From contig CAMYOJ010000024.1 of assembly GCA_947259985.1 (NCBI GenBank), positions 1-59,761 of the forward strand: 59,761 nt of DNA, given 5' to 3'. A model generated the notes under the pieces. That model had not been told where the DNA came from and did not search any database. It saw nothing but the letters and a program-made list of their open reading frames with translations. The DNA comes from an uncultured Woeseiaceae bacterium (GTDB lineage: Bacteria > Pseudomonadota > Gammaproteobacteria > Steroidobacterales > Woeseiaceae). The translations under genes and the position numbers were made by a program. Within the stretch, counting starts at the first letter, position 1, and the number at the start of each line of letters is the position of its first letter. Shown one piece after another: positions 35,323 through 43,056 of the stretch.

Positions 35323-36067
35323 ATCCGCTCGTTTCGGGTGGCTGGCTGTCGTCGTACTGCAGATTTTTCTGACAGCGCCAGTTCAGGCCGCCGATGAATA
35401 TCGAACTGTAGCCGTTGCCGACCCGTACCTGGAAATGCGTACGGGGCCCGGCCGCGGCTATCCGATCTTTCATGTCGTGGACCGCGGCGAATCCGTGGAC
35501 ATCATCATGCAGCGCACCGACTGGTACCAGGTGCGCGCTGAAAATGGCAAGGAAGGCTGGGTCGATCGTGAGCAGATGGAACAGACGCTGCAGCCCGATG
35601 GTGACCAGATCAGCTTCGAGCGTGCCGATATCGAGGATTTCACCAATGCAAGGTGGGAAGCCGGCTTGCTGTCGGGCGATTTCGGCGGTTCGAACATCAT
35701 TTCGATGTACGGCGGCTACTCGCTAACCCCTAATGTATCGGTCGAGTTCTGGGGTTCACGAATTCTGGGCAACAGTTCAAATGGCTGGATGGCGAGTGTC
35801 AACGTTGTTCACGAAGCCTGGCCCGAGTGGCGTGTATCGCCATTCTTCACGCTGGGCGCCGGGGCGATTCGCACCGAGCCGAAAACAACCATCGTCGCTA
35901 CGGAAGATCGTACCGACCAGATTGGCCACGTCGGCGCGGGATTCCGGATTTACGCGACGCGACGTTTCCTGTTGCGCGCTGAATACAAGAGCTACGTGGT
36001 GTTCACGAGCCGAGACGAAAATGAGGAAATAGAGGAATGGAAAGTCGGTTTCGCGTTCTTTTTCTGA
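35273..36067 (+). CDS. SH3-domain protein with C-terminal outer-membrane beta-barrel
   Basis: A 264-residue exported protein. An N-terminal tail of about 20 residues precedes a signal sequence (VVVLQIFLTAPVQA, cleavage near residue 39). Residues 42-107 form a bacterial SH3 domain (YLEMRTGPGRGYPIFHVVDRG, then EGWVDREQM). From about residue 125 the sequence alternates hydrophobic and polar residues in the manner of an eight-stranded outer-membrane barrel and ends with an aromatic (VGFAFFF), as barrel proteins do. Start ATG 35273 lies 50 bases inside the preceding gene, which indicates coupling. The SH3 part may contact peptidoglycan or a partner protein (inference). Confidence 0.78.
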   Translation: MSEPSTTTIPSTPQPIKSARFGWLAVVVLQIFLTAPVQAADEYRTVAVADPYLEMRTGPGRGYPIFHVVDRGESVDIIMQRTDWYQVRAENGKEGWVDREQMEQTLQPDGDQISFERADIEDFTNARWEAGLLSGDFGGSNIISMYGGYSLTPNVSVEFWGSRILGNSSNGWMASVNVVHEAWPEWRVSPFFTLGAGAIRTEPKTTIVATEDRTDQIGHVGAGFRIYATRRFLLRAEYKSYVVFTSRDENEEIEEWKVGFAFFF

Positions 36068-36717
36068 TCGTTGCAATGGTCAGCCTGTCAGGCTGTGCGG
36101 CAACGAAGAACCTTTTCGGTTTCGGCAACGAAGAGGCGCCCCCGCCGTCGGCAGAAGGGCCGGGTCAGGTAATCGATCCCGAGGTCGAGCGCCGCGAGAT
36201 CAAGGAGCCTGCGATCGACCGTGAGGACTTCGAGATCGGCGCGTTCGCCGGAATCATGAGCGTCGAGGATTTCGGCGCCGACGTGGTCTACGGCGTACGG
36301 CTCGCCTACCACATCACCGAAGGCTTTTTCGTCGAAGGTACGGTCGGGCGGACCGACACGGGCCTGACGAGCTTCGAGGAGTTATCGGGTGGCGCGCGGC
36401 TCATTACTGATAGCGAGCGGCAATACACCTATTACAACCTCAATCTCGGCTACAACGTGCTGCCGGGAGAAGTGTTCATTGGCGAAGGGCGCGCCTATAA
36501 CTCGCACCTGTACCTGACGGGCGGACTCGGTTCCACAGAATTTGCGGGCGACGATCGATTTACCGTCAACTTCGGATTCGGCTATCGATTGCTGTTGTCT
36601 GATTCGGTGGCCATGCATATCGATTTCCGCGATCACCTGTTTGACATCGATCTTCTCGGCGAAGAGAAGACCGCTCACAATCTTGAGGCACATTTCGGCT
36701 TCACGGTGTTCTTCTGA
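36037..36717 (+). CDS. Outer-membrane beta-barrel lipoprotein
   Basis: A 226-residue protein with a lipobox (LSGC, Cys20), an acidic/proline linker, and from residue 65 a run of barrel strands: FEIGAFAGIMSVEDFGADVVYGVRLAYHI is divided over two strands, then TVGRTDTG, YYNLNLGYNVLP, LYLTGGLGS. It ends in HFGFTVFF, a terminal phenylalanine as in barrel proteins. The sequence style (EDFG, YGVRLAYHITE) resembles the outer-membrane beta-barrel family first noted in myxobacteria. Its ATG overlaps the previous gene by 31 bases. Location in the outer membrane is inferred. Confidence 0.78.
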   Translation: MESRFRVLFLIVAMVSLSGCAATKNLFGFGNEEAPPPSAEGPGQVIDPEVERREIKEPAIDREDFEIGAFAGIMSVEDFGADVVYGVRLAYHITEGFFVEGTVGRTDTGLTSFEELSGGARLITDSERQYTYYNLNLGYNVLPGEVFIGEGRAYNSHLYLTGGLGSTEFAGDDRFTVNFGFGYRLLLSDSVAMHIDFRDHLFDIDLLGEEKTAHNLEAHFGFTVFF

Positions 36718-36764
36718 GGAAGAGATCACGGTTTATGGCCTAATTCCCGGGATAAAGTAGTGTT

Positions 36765-37007
36765 ATGGAAAAAAGATTCTTAACGATTGGTCGAATTCTG
36801 TTGCCTTTGCTCGTCGTGGCTGGCTTGTCCGGCTGCAGCAACGTCGAGCCCTGGGTGAAGCCCTACGAGCGCGACAGGCTTGCGGACCCGATCATGGCGC
36901 TCGACGGCGATCCGGTTTCGTCGTCTTACCTTCTGCACGTTTACGAGTCTCGTGAAGGCGCGCGCGGTGGCGAAGGCGCGGCCGGCGGCGGCTGCGGCTG
37001 TAACTAG
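36765..37007 (+). CDS. DUF4266 lipoprotein
   Basis: An 80-residue lipoprotein (lipobox LSGC, Cys24) followed by VEPWVKPYERDRLADPIM, the signature of DUF4266, a short helix that most members carry just after the lipid anchor, and a Gly/Cys-rich end (GGGCGCN). DUF4266 genes usually stand directly before DUF3570 genes, as here (16-base gap). The role is unknown; co-occurrence suggests it is a small partner of the DUF3570 protein. In other genomes thioredoxin-like and ApbE-type genes often join this pair, but none is found in this operon. Confidence 0.85.
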   Translation: MEKRFLTIGRILLPLLVVAGLSGCSNVEPWVKPYERDRLADPIMALDGDPVSSSYLLHVYESREGARGGEGAAGGGCGCN

Positions 37008-37023
37008 GAGGCTTTGATCTGCG

Positions 37024-38160
37024 ATGACGATGCGACGCATTATCCTGCTTGCATTGCTAATGTCATGCCTGGGCAAGGCTTACGCTGGCGTGCTGCCCGA
37101 TGACCGCTCGGACATGCTCTACCATCGCTACGAGGGCGGCGGTGTATTGATTGACGGCCCGTCGGTTCTCGTGCGCAAGCAGATCGGCAAGAGCACGTCT
37201 TTCGTTGGTAACTACTATGTCGACCACGTCAGTTCGGCATCGATCGACGTCGTAACCACCGCGAGCCCCTACAAGGAGGAGCGCACCCAATGGTCGCTGG
37301 GTATGGACTACCTGCGCGGTAATACCACGATGAGCGTCGGCTACACCAACAGTGATGAATCGGACTACGAAGCCAATACCTACAACTTCTCGGTCAGCCA
37401 GGACATGTTCGGCGCGCTGACTACACTCACCCTCAGCTATGCGCTGGGTGATGATGTCGTCGGCAAGTCAGATGACCCGACGTTCGAACGTGACCTCGAC
37501 AAGCAGGCCTATGGCGTTGGCCTGACGCAGATCATTACCAAGAACCTGATTGCGACGCTCAACTTCACGACAATGACCGACGAGGGCTACCTCAACAACC
37601 CGTACCGCTCGGTCCGCTATTTCGATTCGGGTAGCGCACTGGGCTATAGCTACGAAGCCGAGCTCTACCCGAATACCCGCACAAGTAACGCCGTGGGTTT
37701 ACGCGCCCGGTATTTCTTGCCGTATCGCGCCGCGATCGAGGGTGAGTATCGTTTCTTTACCGATACCTGGGACATCGACAGCCATACGGTGTCGTTGACC
37801 TATGTGCATCCGTGGCGTGATTTCACGTTTACAGGGAAGGTGCGCTACCACGACCAGACCGGCGCGCATTTCTACAGTGACTTGTTCCCGCGTGCGGAGG
37901 CGACCAACTTCCGGGGTCGGGACAAGGAGCTGAGTGAGCTTACGAGCACGACCGTTACCTTGAAAGCGTCCTACGAATTCCTCAACGATGCAGACGGATG
38001 GGGATTCATCAAGAGAGGATCGGTGACGGCCGCGGCCGACTTCCTGATGGTCGACTACGACGAGTTCTCTGACCTGCGGGCCGGTGCGCCTATCGGGGAA
38101 GAACCTCTCTACGAGCTGGACGCCAACGTCTATCAGGTCTTCATCTCGTTCTGGTACTAG
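37024..38160 (+). CDS. DUF3570 outer-membrane-type protein
   Basis: A 378-residue exported protein with a signal peptide (LLMSCLGKAYA, cleavage near residue 22). The mature part is rich in alternating-residue strands (SMDYLRG-type pairs, NTTMSVGYTNS, YNFSVSQDMF) and ends VFISFWY with an aromatic terminal residue, the mark of an outer-membrane barrel. DUF3570 proteins are a family of unknown function next to DUF4266. A GGAGG ribosome-binding site lies in front of ATG 37024 (ATG 37030 is also in frame). It is the last gene of the rightward operon. Confidence 0.85.
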   Translation: MTMRRIILLALLMSCLGKAYAGVLPDDRSDMLYHRYEGGGVLIDGPSVLVRKQIGKSTSFVGNYYVDHVSSASIDVVTTASPYKEERTQWSLGMDYLRGNTTMSVGYTNSDESDYEANTYNFSVSQDMFGALTTLTLSYALGDDVVGKSDDPTFERDLDKQAYGVGLTQIITKNLIATLNFTTMTDEGYLNNPYRSVRYFDSGSALGYSYEAELYPNTRTSNAVGLRARYFLPYRAAIEGEYRFFTDTWDIDSHTVSLTYVHPWRDFTFTGKVRYHDQTGAHFYSDLFPRAEATNFRGRDKELSELTSTTVTLKASYEFLNDADGWGFIKRGSVTAAADFLMVDYDEFSDLRAGAPIGEEPLYELDANVYQVFISFWY

Positions 38161-38191
38161 CAAGGGAACAGAAAAAGGGGACATTCTACTT

Positions 38192-38268
38192 AAATTAAGG
38201 GGACAGTTTACTTAATTGCTTATACGCAAAAGGAAAGCCAGCAATTAAGTAAACTGTCCCCTTAATTT
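38192..38268. repeat. Palindromic REP-like element 2
   Basis: Perfect 29-bp inverted arms at 38192-38220 and 38240-38268 (core AATTAAGGGGACAGTTTACT, same as element 1) surround a 19-base spacer. It lies between the DUF3570 gene and lemA. No terminator-like T-run was needed to explain it; it may form a strong hairpin in either transcript. Confidence 0.9.
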
Positions 38269-38323
38269 TAATTGCCCCCCTGGTGGTACGATGTGCCCCG
38301 GCTCAGTTGGAGGCACGCTTCAA

Positions 38324-38887
38324 ATGACTCTTCTCGTTACCGTTGTTGTCGTCGTGATCATGATTGCGGGTACGATTCTCTACAACCGCCTGATACGAGG
38401 TCGTAATCGCGTCGACACGGCCTGGAGCGATATCGATGTGCAGCTGCAACGGCGCCACGACCTGATACCACGCCTGGTTACCGCCGTTGATCAGTATGCG
38501 AAGTATGAACGTGCGACGCTGGAGGCTGTTACCGAGTTACGCGTCGAGGCAATGCAGGTTGCGGACGTGCGCGCCAAGGGCAGGGTCGAGGAAAAACTCA
38601 GCGCAGGCATCGAACGCATTATCGCCCTCGCGGAGAATTATCCCGACCTCAAAGCCAACGAGAATTTCCTGAAGCTGCAAAACGAACTCGTCGAGACCGA
38701 AAACTACCTGCAATTCGCTCGCCGCTATTACAACGGCTCGGTACGTGACTACAACACGATGACCGAGTCCGTGCCGACGAATATCATTGCCGGTTGGTTC
38801 CGGTTTACAGCACGCGACTTTTTTCAGAAGACGTCCGACGATGCCGCCAACGTACCGCTCGTGAAACTGGGCTCCGTCGAACAATGA
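38324..38887 (+). CDS. lemA: LemA family protein
   Basis: A 187-residue membrane-anchored protein: one N-terminal transmembrane helix (residues 2-22, LLVTVVVVVIMIAGTILY), then the LemA helical-bundle signature NRVDTAWSDIDVQLQRRHD, LIPRLVTAVDQYAKYERA, and the C-terminal YNTMTESVPTNIIAGWF. LemA proteins are found next to DUF2207 or zinc-protease partners, and the function is not firmly known. ATG 38324 has GGAG 12 bases upstream; 38291 would add 11 residues before the helix and is less likely. Its stop overlaps the next ATG (ATGA). Confidence 0.92.
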   Translation: MTLLVTVVVVVIMIAGTILYNRLIRGRNRVDTAWSDIDVQLQRRHDLIPRLVTAVDQYAKYERATLEAVTELRVEAMQVADVRAKGRVEEKLSAGIERIIALAENYPDLKANENFLKLQNELVETENYLQFARRYYNGSVRDYNTMTESVPTNIIAGWFRFTARDFFQKTSDDAANVPLVKLGSVEQ

Positions 38888-40575
38888 GGTTACTGCTACT
38901 CCTGCTCCTGCCGCTCAGCGTCGTTGCGGACGAACGCATCCTGAGCTTCCATAGCGACATCCGCGTCATGACGAATGGCATGATCGAGGTGACCGAGACG
39001 ATCGAGGTGCGCGCCGAGGGCAATCGTATCCGGCGCGGCATCTACCGGGACTTTCCTACCGAGTACGAGGACAAGCTGGGCAACGAGTACAAGATTGCAT
39101 TCCGGCCGCTCGCAGTATTGCGCAATGACCGCGGTGAGCCCTACCACACGCAGTCCATCCGGCGCGGTGTCAGGACCTACTTCGGCAGTGCGGACCGCTT
39201 CATCGATCACGGGGTGCATACCTACACGTTTCGCTATGAAGCCAGCCGAATGCTGGGTTTCTTCGACGAACACGATGAGCTTTACTGGAATGTCACTGGC
39301 TTCGACTGGGCATTTCCGATTGACGCGGCGAGCGCGACCGTCACGCTCGAGTTCGACGCGCCGCTGTCCGGAATCCGTTTCGAAGCATATACAGGCCGAT
39401 TCGGCGCGCAGGGAACGGACTACAAGGCGCACATTGATTCGGCTCGCAGCGTCCACTTCAGATCGACGAGGCCGCTGTCGCCTGTCAACGGCATGACGAT
39501 CGTCGTCGGCTGGCCGAAAGGCTTTGTTGAGGAGCCTACCCGTACAGACCGCGTCGGCTGGTTATTAAAGGACAATCGCAACTTGCTGGTTGCCGTGATC
39601 GGCTTCATCCTGTTGCTCGTCTATTTCGTGCCCGTGTGGCACAAGTACGGCAGGGACCCCGAGGAAGGTGTTGTCATCACTCGTTATCTGCCACCGGAGG
39701 ATTATTCACCCGCGTCGCTGCGCTATGTCCGACAGATGTACTACGACGACAAAGTGATGACGGCGGCTGTCGTCAACCTGGCGGTCAAAGGTTATCTCGA
39801 GATCAAGCGACGCGGCAGCAAGCACTGGCTCATCAAGACGGACTCCGATTTGCTGAGACCGGAGCTCGCGGCCGGCGAGCATGAGCTTTTCGTCGGTCTG
39901 TTCAAAGACGGGTCGAAGATCGAACTCGATGACGAGAATCATGAAACCCTTGGCAAAGCGCGCAGCGAGCATCGCGAGTCGCTGCAACGCGATTACAAGA
40001 AGAAGTACTTCAAGACCAACGCCTGGGTCAGCGTGCCAGCCGCATTTATCATGCTGGCGACAGTCCTGATCGCTTTCAATATCGGCCGTGGCGCCACGCC
40101 CGCCGTGATTGCGATGGTCGTGGTTTCATTCATCACGATGGCGTTTTTCGCGTTCATCATGCGGGCGCCAACCTTGCGCGGACGCAAGCTGCTCGACGAG
40201 ATGCTGGGCTTCAAGGATTACCTGGAGATCGCGGAGAAAGAGGAGCTCAATCTCAGGAATCCGCCTGAGAAGACGCCCGAGTTGTTTGAGGCGTTCCTGC
40301 CGTTCGCGCTTGCGCTCGGCGTCGACCAGCAGTGGTCGGAAAAGTTTGCGAGCATCTTCGCTTCGATACGAAACCCGAATGGTGAGGCTTACCGACCGTC
40401 GTGGTACAACGGCCGGTGGAATAATTCGAACTTGTCCAAGACAACCAACAAGCTGTCCGGGAGCCTCAATTCCGCGATTGGTTCCTCCGTCTCACCGCCC
40501 GGGTCGTCCTCTGGTGGCGGTGGCGGCGGTTTCTCTGGCGGCGGCGGTGGCGGCGGCGGGGGAGGTGGCTGGTGA
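38884..40575 (+). CDS. DUF2207 membrane protein
   Basis: A 563-residue protein with a signal peptide (LLLLLLLPLSVVA), an N-terminal DUF2207 domain (about 20-220; ILSFHSDIRVMTNGMIEVTETIEV is typical, split by two strands), one transmembrane helix near 235-255, and a pair of helices near 375-420. The last 25 residues are almost all glycine with serine (GGGGGGFSGG...) ending in tryptophan, as in many family members. It follows LemA with a 4-base overlap, the normal LemA-DUF2207 arrangement. Role unknown; often thought to act in the envelope with LemA. Confidence 0.92.
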   Translation: MRLLLLLLLPLSVVADERILSFHSDIRVMTNGMIEVTETIEVRAEGNRIRRGIYRDFPTEYEDKLGNEYKIAFRPLAVLRNDRGEPYHTQSIRRGVRTYFGSADRFIDHGVHTYTFRYEASRMLGFFDEHDELYWNVTGFDWAFPIDAASATVTLEFDAPLSGIRFEAYTGRFGAQGTDYKAHIDSARSVHFRSTRPLSPVNGMTIVVGWPKGFVEEPTRTDRVGWLLKDNRNLLVAVIGFILLLVYFVPVWHKYGRDPEEGVVITRYLPPEDYSPASLRYVRQMYYDDKVMTAAVVNLAVKGYLEIKRRGSKHWLIKTDSDLLRPELAAGEHELFVGLFKDGSKIELDDENHETLGKARSEHRESLQRDYKKKYFKTNAWVSVPAAFIMLATVLIAFNIGRGATPAVIAMVVVSFITMAFFAFIMRAPTLRGRKLLDEMLGFKDYLEIAEKEELNLRNPPEKTPELFEAFLPFALALGVDQQWSEKFASIFASIRNPNGEAYRPSWYNGRWNNSNLSKTTNKLSGSLNSAIGSSVSPPGSSSGGGGGGFSGGGGGGGGGGGW

Positions 40576-42278
40576 TGCCTGCGCGTGTGTACTTGATGAC
40601 CTTATTCGCATTCCTGTCCGCTTGCGACCAGCCGTCAGTCGGGGCCGCCAGGGACGCAGCCGATCGCGTGTTTCTCAATGGCGCCATCTACACGGTCGAT
40701 ACGGACCGCAGCTGGGCCGAGGCGGTCGCAGTCAAGGACGGCGGAATCGTCTATGTCGGTGATGACGAGGGCGCCGCTAGATACATAGGTGCCGAGACCG
40801 AGGTCATCGATCTCGCCGGGCAGATGCTGCTGCCGGGATTCCACGACGCCCATATCCACATACTGACTGAAGTGCTGTCGGACGAAGAGTGCAATCTCCT
40901 GCGAATTGAAACCCTCGAGGAGGTTGCTGCCAAGTTGAAGGACTGCACGGCGCTGCTGGGTCACGGCGGCGAGCGCTGGGTTACAGGTGGCGGGTGGGGC
41001 GAATGGCTGTGGCCGGAGGCCAACCCGAAAAAAGGGCTGCTTGATCTGCTGTTTCCCGATCGCCCCGTCTACCTGCCGTCGAGTTTTGGCCACGCGGCCT
41101 GGGTCAACAGCAAAGCGCTGGAGATTGCGGGCATTGACGCGGACACTGAAGATCCTGAAGCAGGGATCATTGAGCGCGATCCCGAGACCGGTGAGCCGAG
41201 CGGCACGTTACGCGAGAGTGCGATGACGCTGGTGAGCGCGAAGATCCCGCCGTTCACGCTCGAGCAACGTAAGAAACGCGTGCTGGCCGGTATCGCTCTA
41301 TCGCATGCGAACGGCATCACGGCAGTGATCGAGCCGGGTGTCGGGCCTGATCATATCGAGCAGGTTCTCGCGGTCGCCGATGACGGCGACTTCGACATGC
41401 GCGCTGTCGCGTCCCTGTCGCCGATCGGCTGGCACGCGGGCATATTCGGTGATGAGGTGTTCGAGTTCATGGACGGCCGCGAAGCATGGCGGCGGCCGAA
41501 TATCGACGTCGATTCCGTCAAGATCTATATGGATGGCGTCATCGAGTTCGGTACGAGTCCGTTGCTCGAACCTTACGCAGACCCAGAGTATGGCAGCGGT
41601 GAATTTTTCTACGAGCAGGACGTCGTGGATGATTATTTTACGAGGCTCGATGCCATGGGGCTCCAGATTCACGTGCACGCCATCGGTGATGCCGCGGTCC
41701 GGCGTGCCCTGGATGCGTTCGACACGATGCGTGCTGCAAACGGCATGTCCGACAACCGCCACCAGATCGTTCACCTGCAGCTGATTCACGAGGATGACCG
41801 GCCAAGATTTGCGGAGCTCAATGTTGGCGCCGTGTTTCAGTCCCTTTGGGCATACCCGGATCCTGCAGCGCTCGACCTGGATATCCCGATGCTCGGGGAA
41901 GAGCGCACCTGGCAGATGTACCCGATTGCCAGCGTACAGAAGGCCGGCGGCCGTATCGTCGGCGGCAGCGACTACTGGGTAACCGACCTCGACCCTTTGC
42001 TCGCGATCGAAACGGCTATCACCCGTCAGGATCCCTGGACGAACGAGGGGCCGGTGCTCAACGAGGATGAACGCGTCGACCTTGCAACGATGATCGAGGC
42101 ATATACGATCAACGGCGCCTACCAGATGGGTCTCGAAGGCGAGCAGGGGTCGATCGAAGTGGGCAAACGCGCCGACCTTGTCGTTCTGGATCGCAATTTG
42201 TTTGAACTTGCGCCCGCGGAAATCAACGAAGCAAGGGTAATGATGACGATATTTGATGGAAGGACCGTTTACGAATGA
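40575..42278 (+). CDS. Amidohydrolase (YtcJ-type), probable lipoprotein
   Basis: A 567-residue metal-dependent hydrolase. Starts MPARVYLMTLFAFLSAC, a short lipobox-like N-terminus (Cys17); the rest is the YtcJ layout: N-terminal strands with FLNGAIYTVDTDRSW, the metal motif GFHDAHIH, a central IHVHAIGDAAVRRALD block, and GGSDYWVTDLDPL near residue 470. Typical YtcJ-type amidohydrolases take cyclic imides or amides, but no substrate can be read from sequence. TGATG overlap with the preceding gene places it in the lemA run. Confidence 0.88.
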   Translation: MPARVYLMTLFAFLSACDQPSVGAARDAADRVFLNGAIYTVDTDRSWAEAVAVKDGGIVYVGDDEGAARYIGAETEVIDLAGQMLLPGFHDAHIHILTEVLSDEECNLLRIETLEEVAAKLKDCTALLGHGGERWVTGGGWGEWLWPEANPKKGLLDLLFPDRPVYLPSSFGHAAWVNSKALEIAGIDADTEDPEAGIIERDPETGEPSGTLRESAMTLVSAKIPPFTLEQRKKRVLAGIALSHANGITAVIEPGVGPDHIEQVLAVADDGDFDMRAVASLSPIGWHAGIFGDEVFEFMDGREAWRRPNIDVDSVKIYMDGVIEFGTSPLLEPYADPEYGSGEFFYEQDVVDDYFTRLDAMGLQIHVHAIGDAAVRRALDAFDTMRAANGMSDNRHQIVHLQLIHEDDRPRFAELNVGAVFQSLWAYPDPAALDLDIPMLGEERTWQMYPIASVQKAGGRIVGGSDYWVTDLDPLLAIETAITRQDPWTNEGPVLNEDERVDLATMIEAYTINGAYQMGLEGEQGSIEVGKRADLVVLDRNLFELAPAEINEARVMMTIFDGRTVYE

Positions 42279-42898
42279 CTCAGACCGTGTATCGCCCGAG
42301 GCGCAGTAGTGCCCTTCCTAACGTGATTTTCGCGCTGCTGGTCGCGAACGGGCTCGCATTTGCGCTACAGCAGGTGAACCTGGAATTCATGTTTATGAAT
42401 TTTGCGCTTTGGCCGGCAACCGATCCGCGTTCTCCGTTCATGCCTTGGCAGTTGCTGACCTACGGTTTCCTGCACGGCAACACGACGCACATCTTCTTCA
42501 ACATGTTCGGTCTGTGGATGTTCGGCCGTGACCTCGAAAATGTCATGGGCTCGCAGCGCTTCCTGATCTACTTCCTGGTCTGCGTCGTTGGCGCCGGCAT
42601 CGTGCAGCTCATCGTCGCGGCGTTCCAGGGGGGGCTCTACCCAACCGTCGGCGCATCGGGCGGGGTGTTCGGCATTCTGCTTGCTTATGGGCTGACGTTC
42701 CCCAATCGTGTCGTCGTGCCGTTGTTTCCGCCGATTCCGATGCGCGCCATCACATTCGTATTTGTTTACGGGCTGCTCGAGCTGTACCTCGGCGTCAGCG
42801 GCAACGCGCCGGGCGTCGCCAACTTTGCACATCTCGGTGGCATGCTCTTCGGCTTTATTCTGCTGAGGTACTGGCGGAGTCAGCGACGTCGACGATGA
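42275..42898 (+). CDS. Rhomboid family intramembrane serine protease (short form)
   Basis: A 207-residue protease without an N-terminal soluble domain. The catalytic serine is in GASGGVFG (Ser128) and histidine in NFAHLGG (His186); HGNTTHIFFNMFGLWMFG is the conserved HxxxN helix. The C-terminus ends in RYWRSQRRRR, a cytoplasmic anchor. It overlaps the amidohydrolase by four bases (ATGA) and is itself overlapped by a 34-codon ORF. It is the second rhomboid in the window, of a different subclass from the longer one at 14274. Confidence 0.94.
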   Translation: MTQTVYRPRRSSALPNVIFALLVANGLAFALQQVNLEFMFMNFALWPATDPRSPFMPWQLLTYGFLHGNTTHIFFNMFGLWMFGRDLENVMGSQRFLIYFLVCVVGAGIVQLIVAAFQGGLYPTVGASGGVFGILLAYGLTFPNRVVVPLFPPIPMRAITFVFVYGLLELYLGVSGNAPGVANFAHLGGMLFGFILLRYWRSQRRRR

Positions 42899-42999
42899 AC
42901 ACCTTACTCGCACTCAGCCGCTACTCGAGCTGGCGTAATCGCCTGACAGGTGCATTCCTCGCGGCGGCTGGTGTTGGTCTCGCGCTGTCGCGACGCTGA
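42895..42999 (+). CDS. 34-residue coupled membrane peptide, or LysE C-terminal remnant
   Basis: A 34-codon frame (MNTLLALSRYSSWRNRLTG then AFLAAAGVGLALSRR) begins with an ATGA overlap of the rhomboid stop. The second half has one hydrophobic helix flanked by basic residues. The segment NRLTGAFLAAAGVGLALSRR closely resembles the last helix of LysE/RhtB transporters (NR-TG---G-G--LALSRR). So it is either a small coupled membrane protein or the only surviving piece of a LysE gene. I cannot decide between these from sequence alone. Confidence 0.45.
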   Translation: MNTLLALSRYSSWRNRLTGAFLAAAGVGLALSRR

Positions 43000-43056
43000 A
43001 GTGCGACCATCGGCACGGCGGCGGCATCTACATTTGAAAGGCAAACAGGGAGCACT

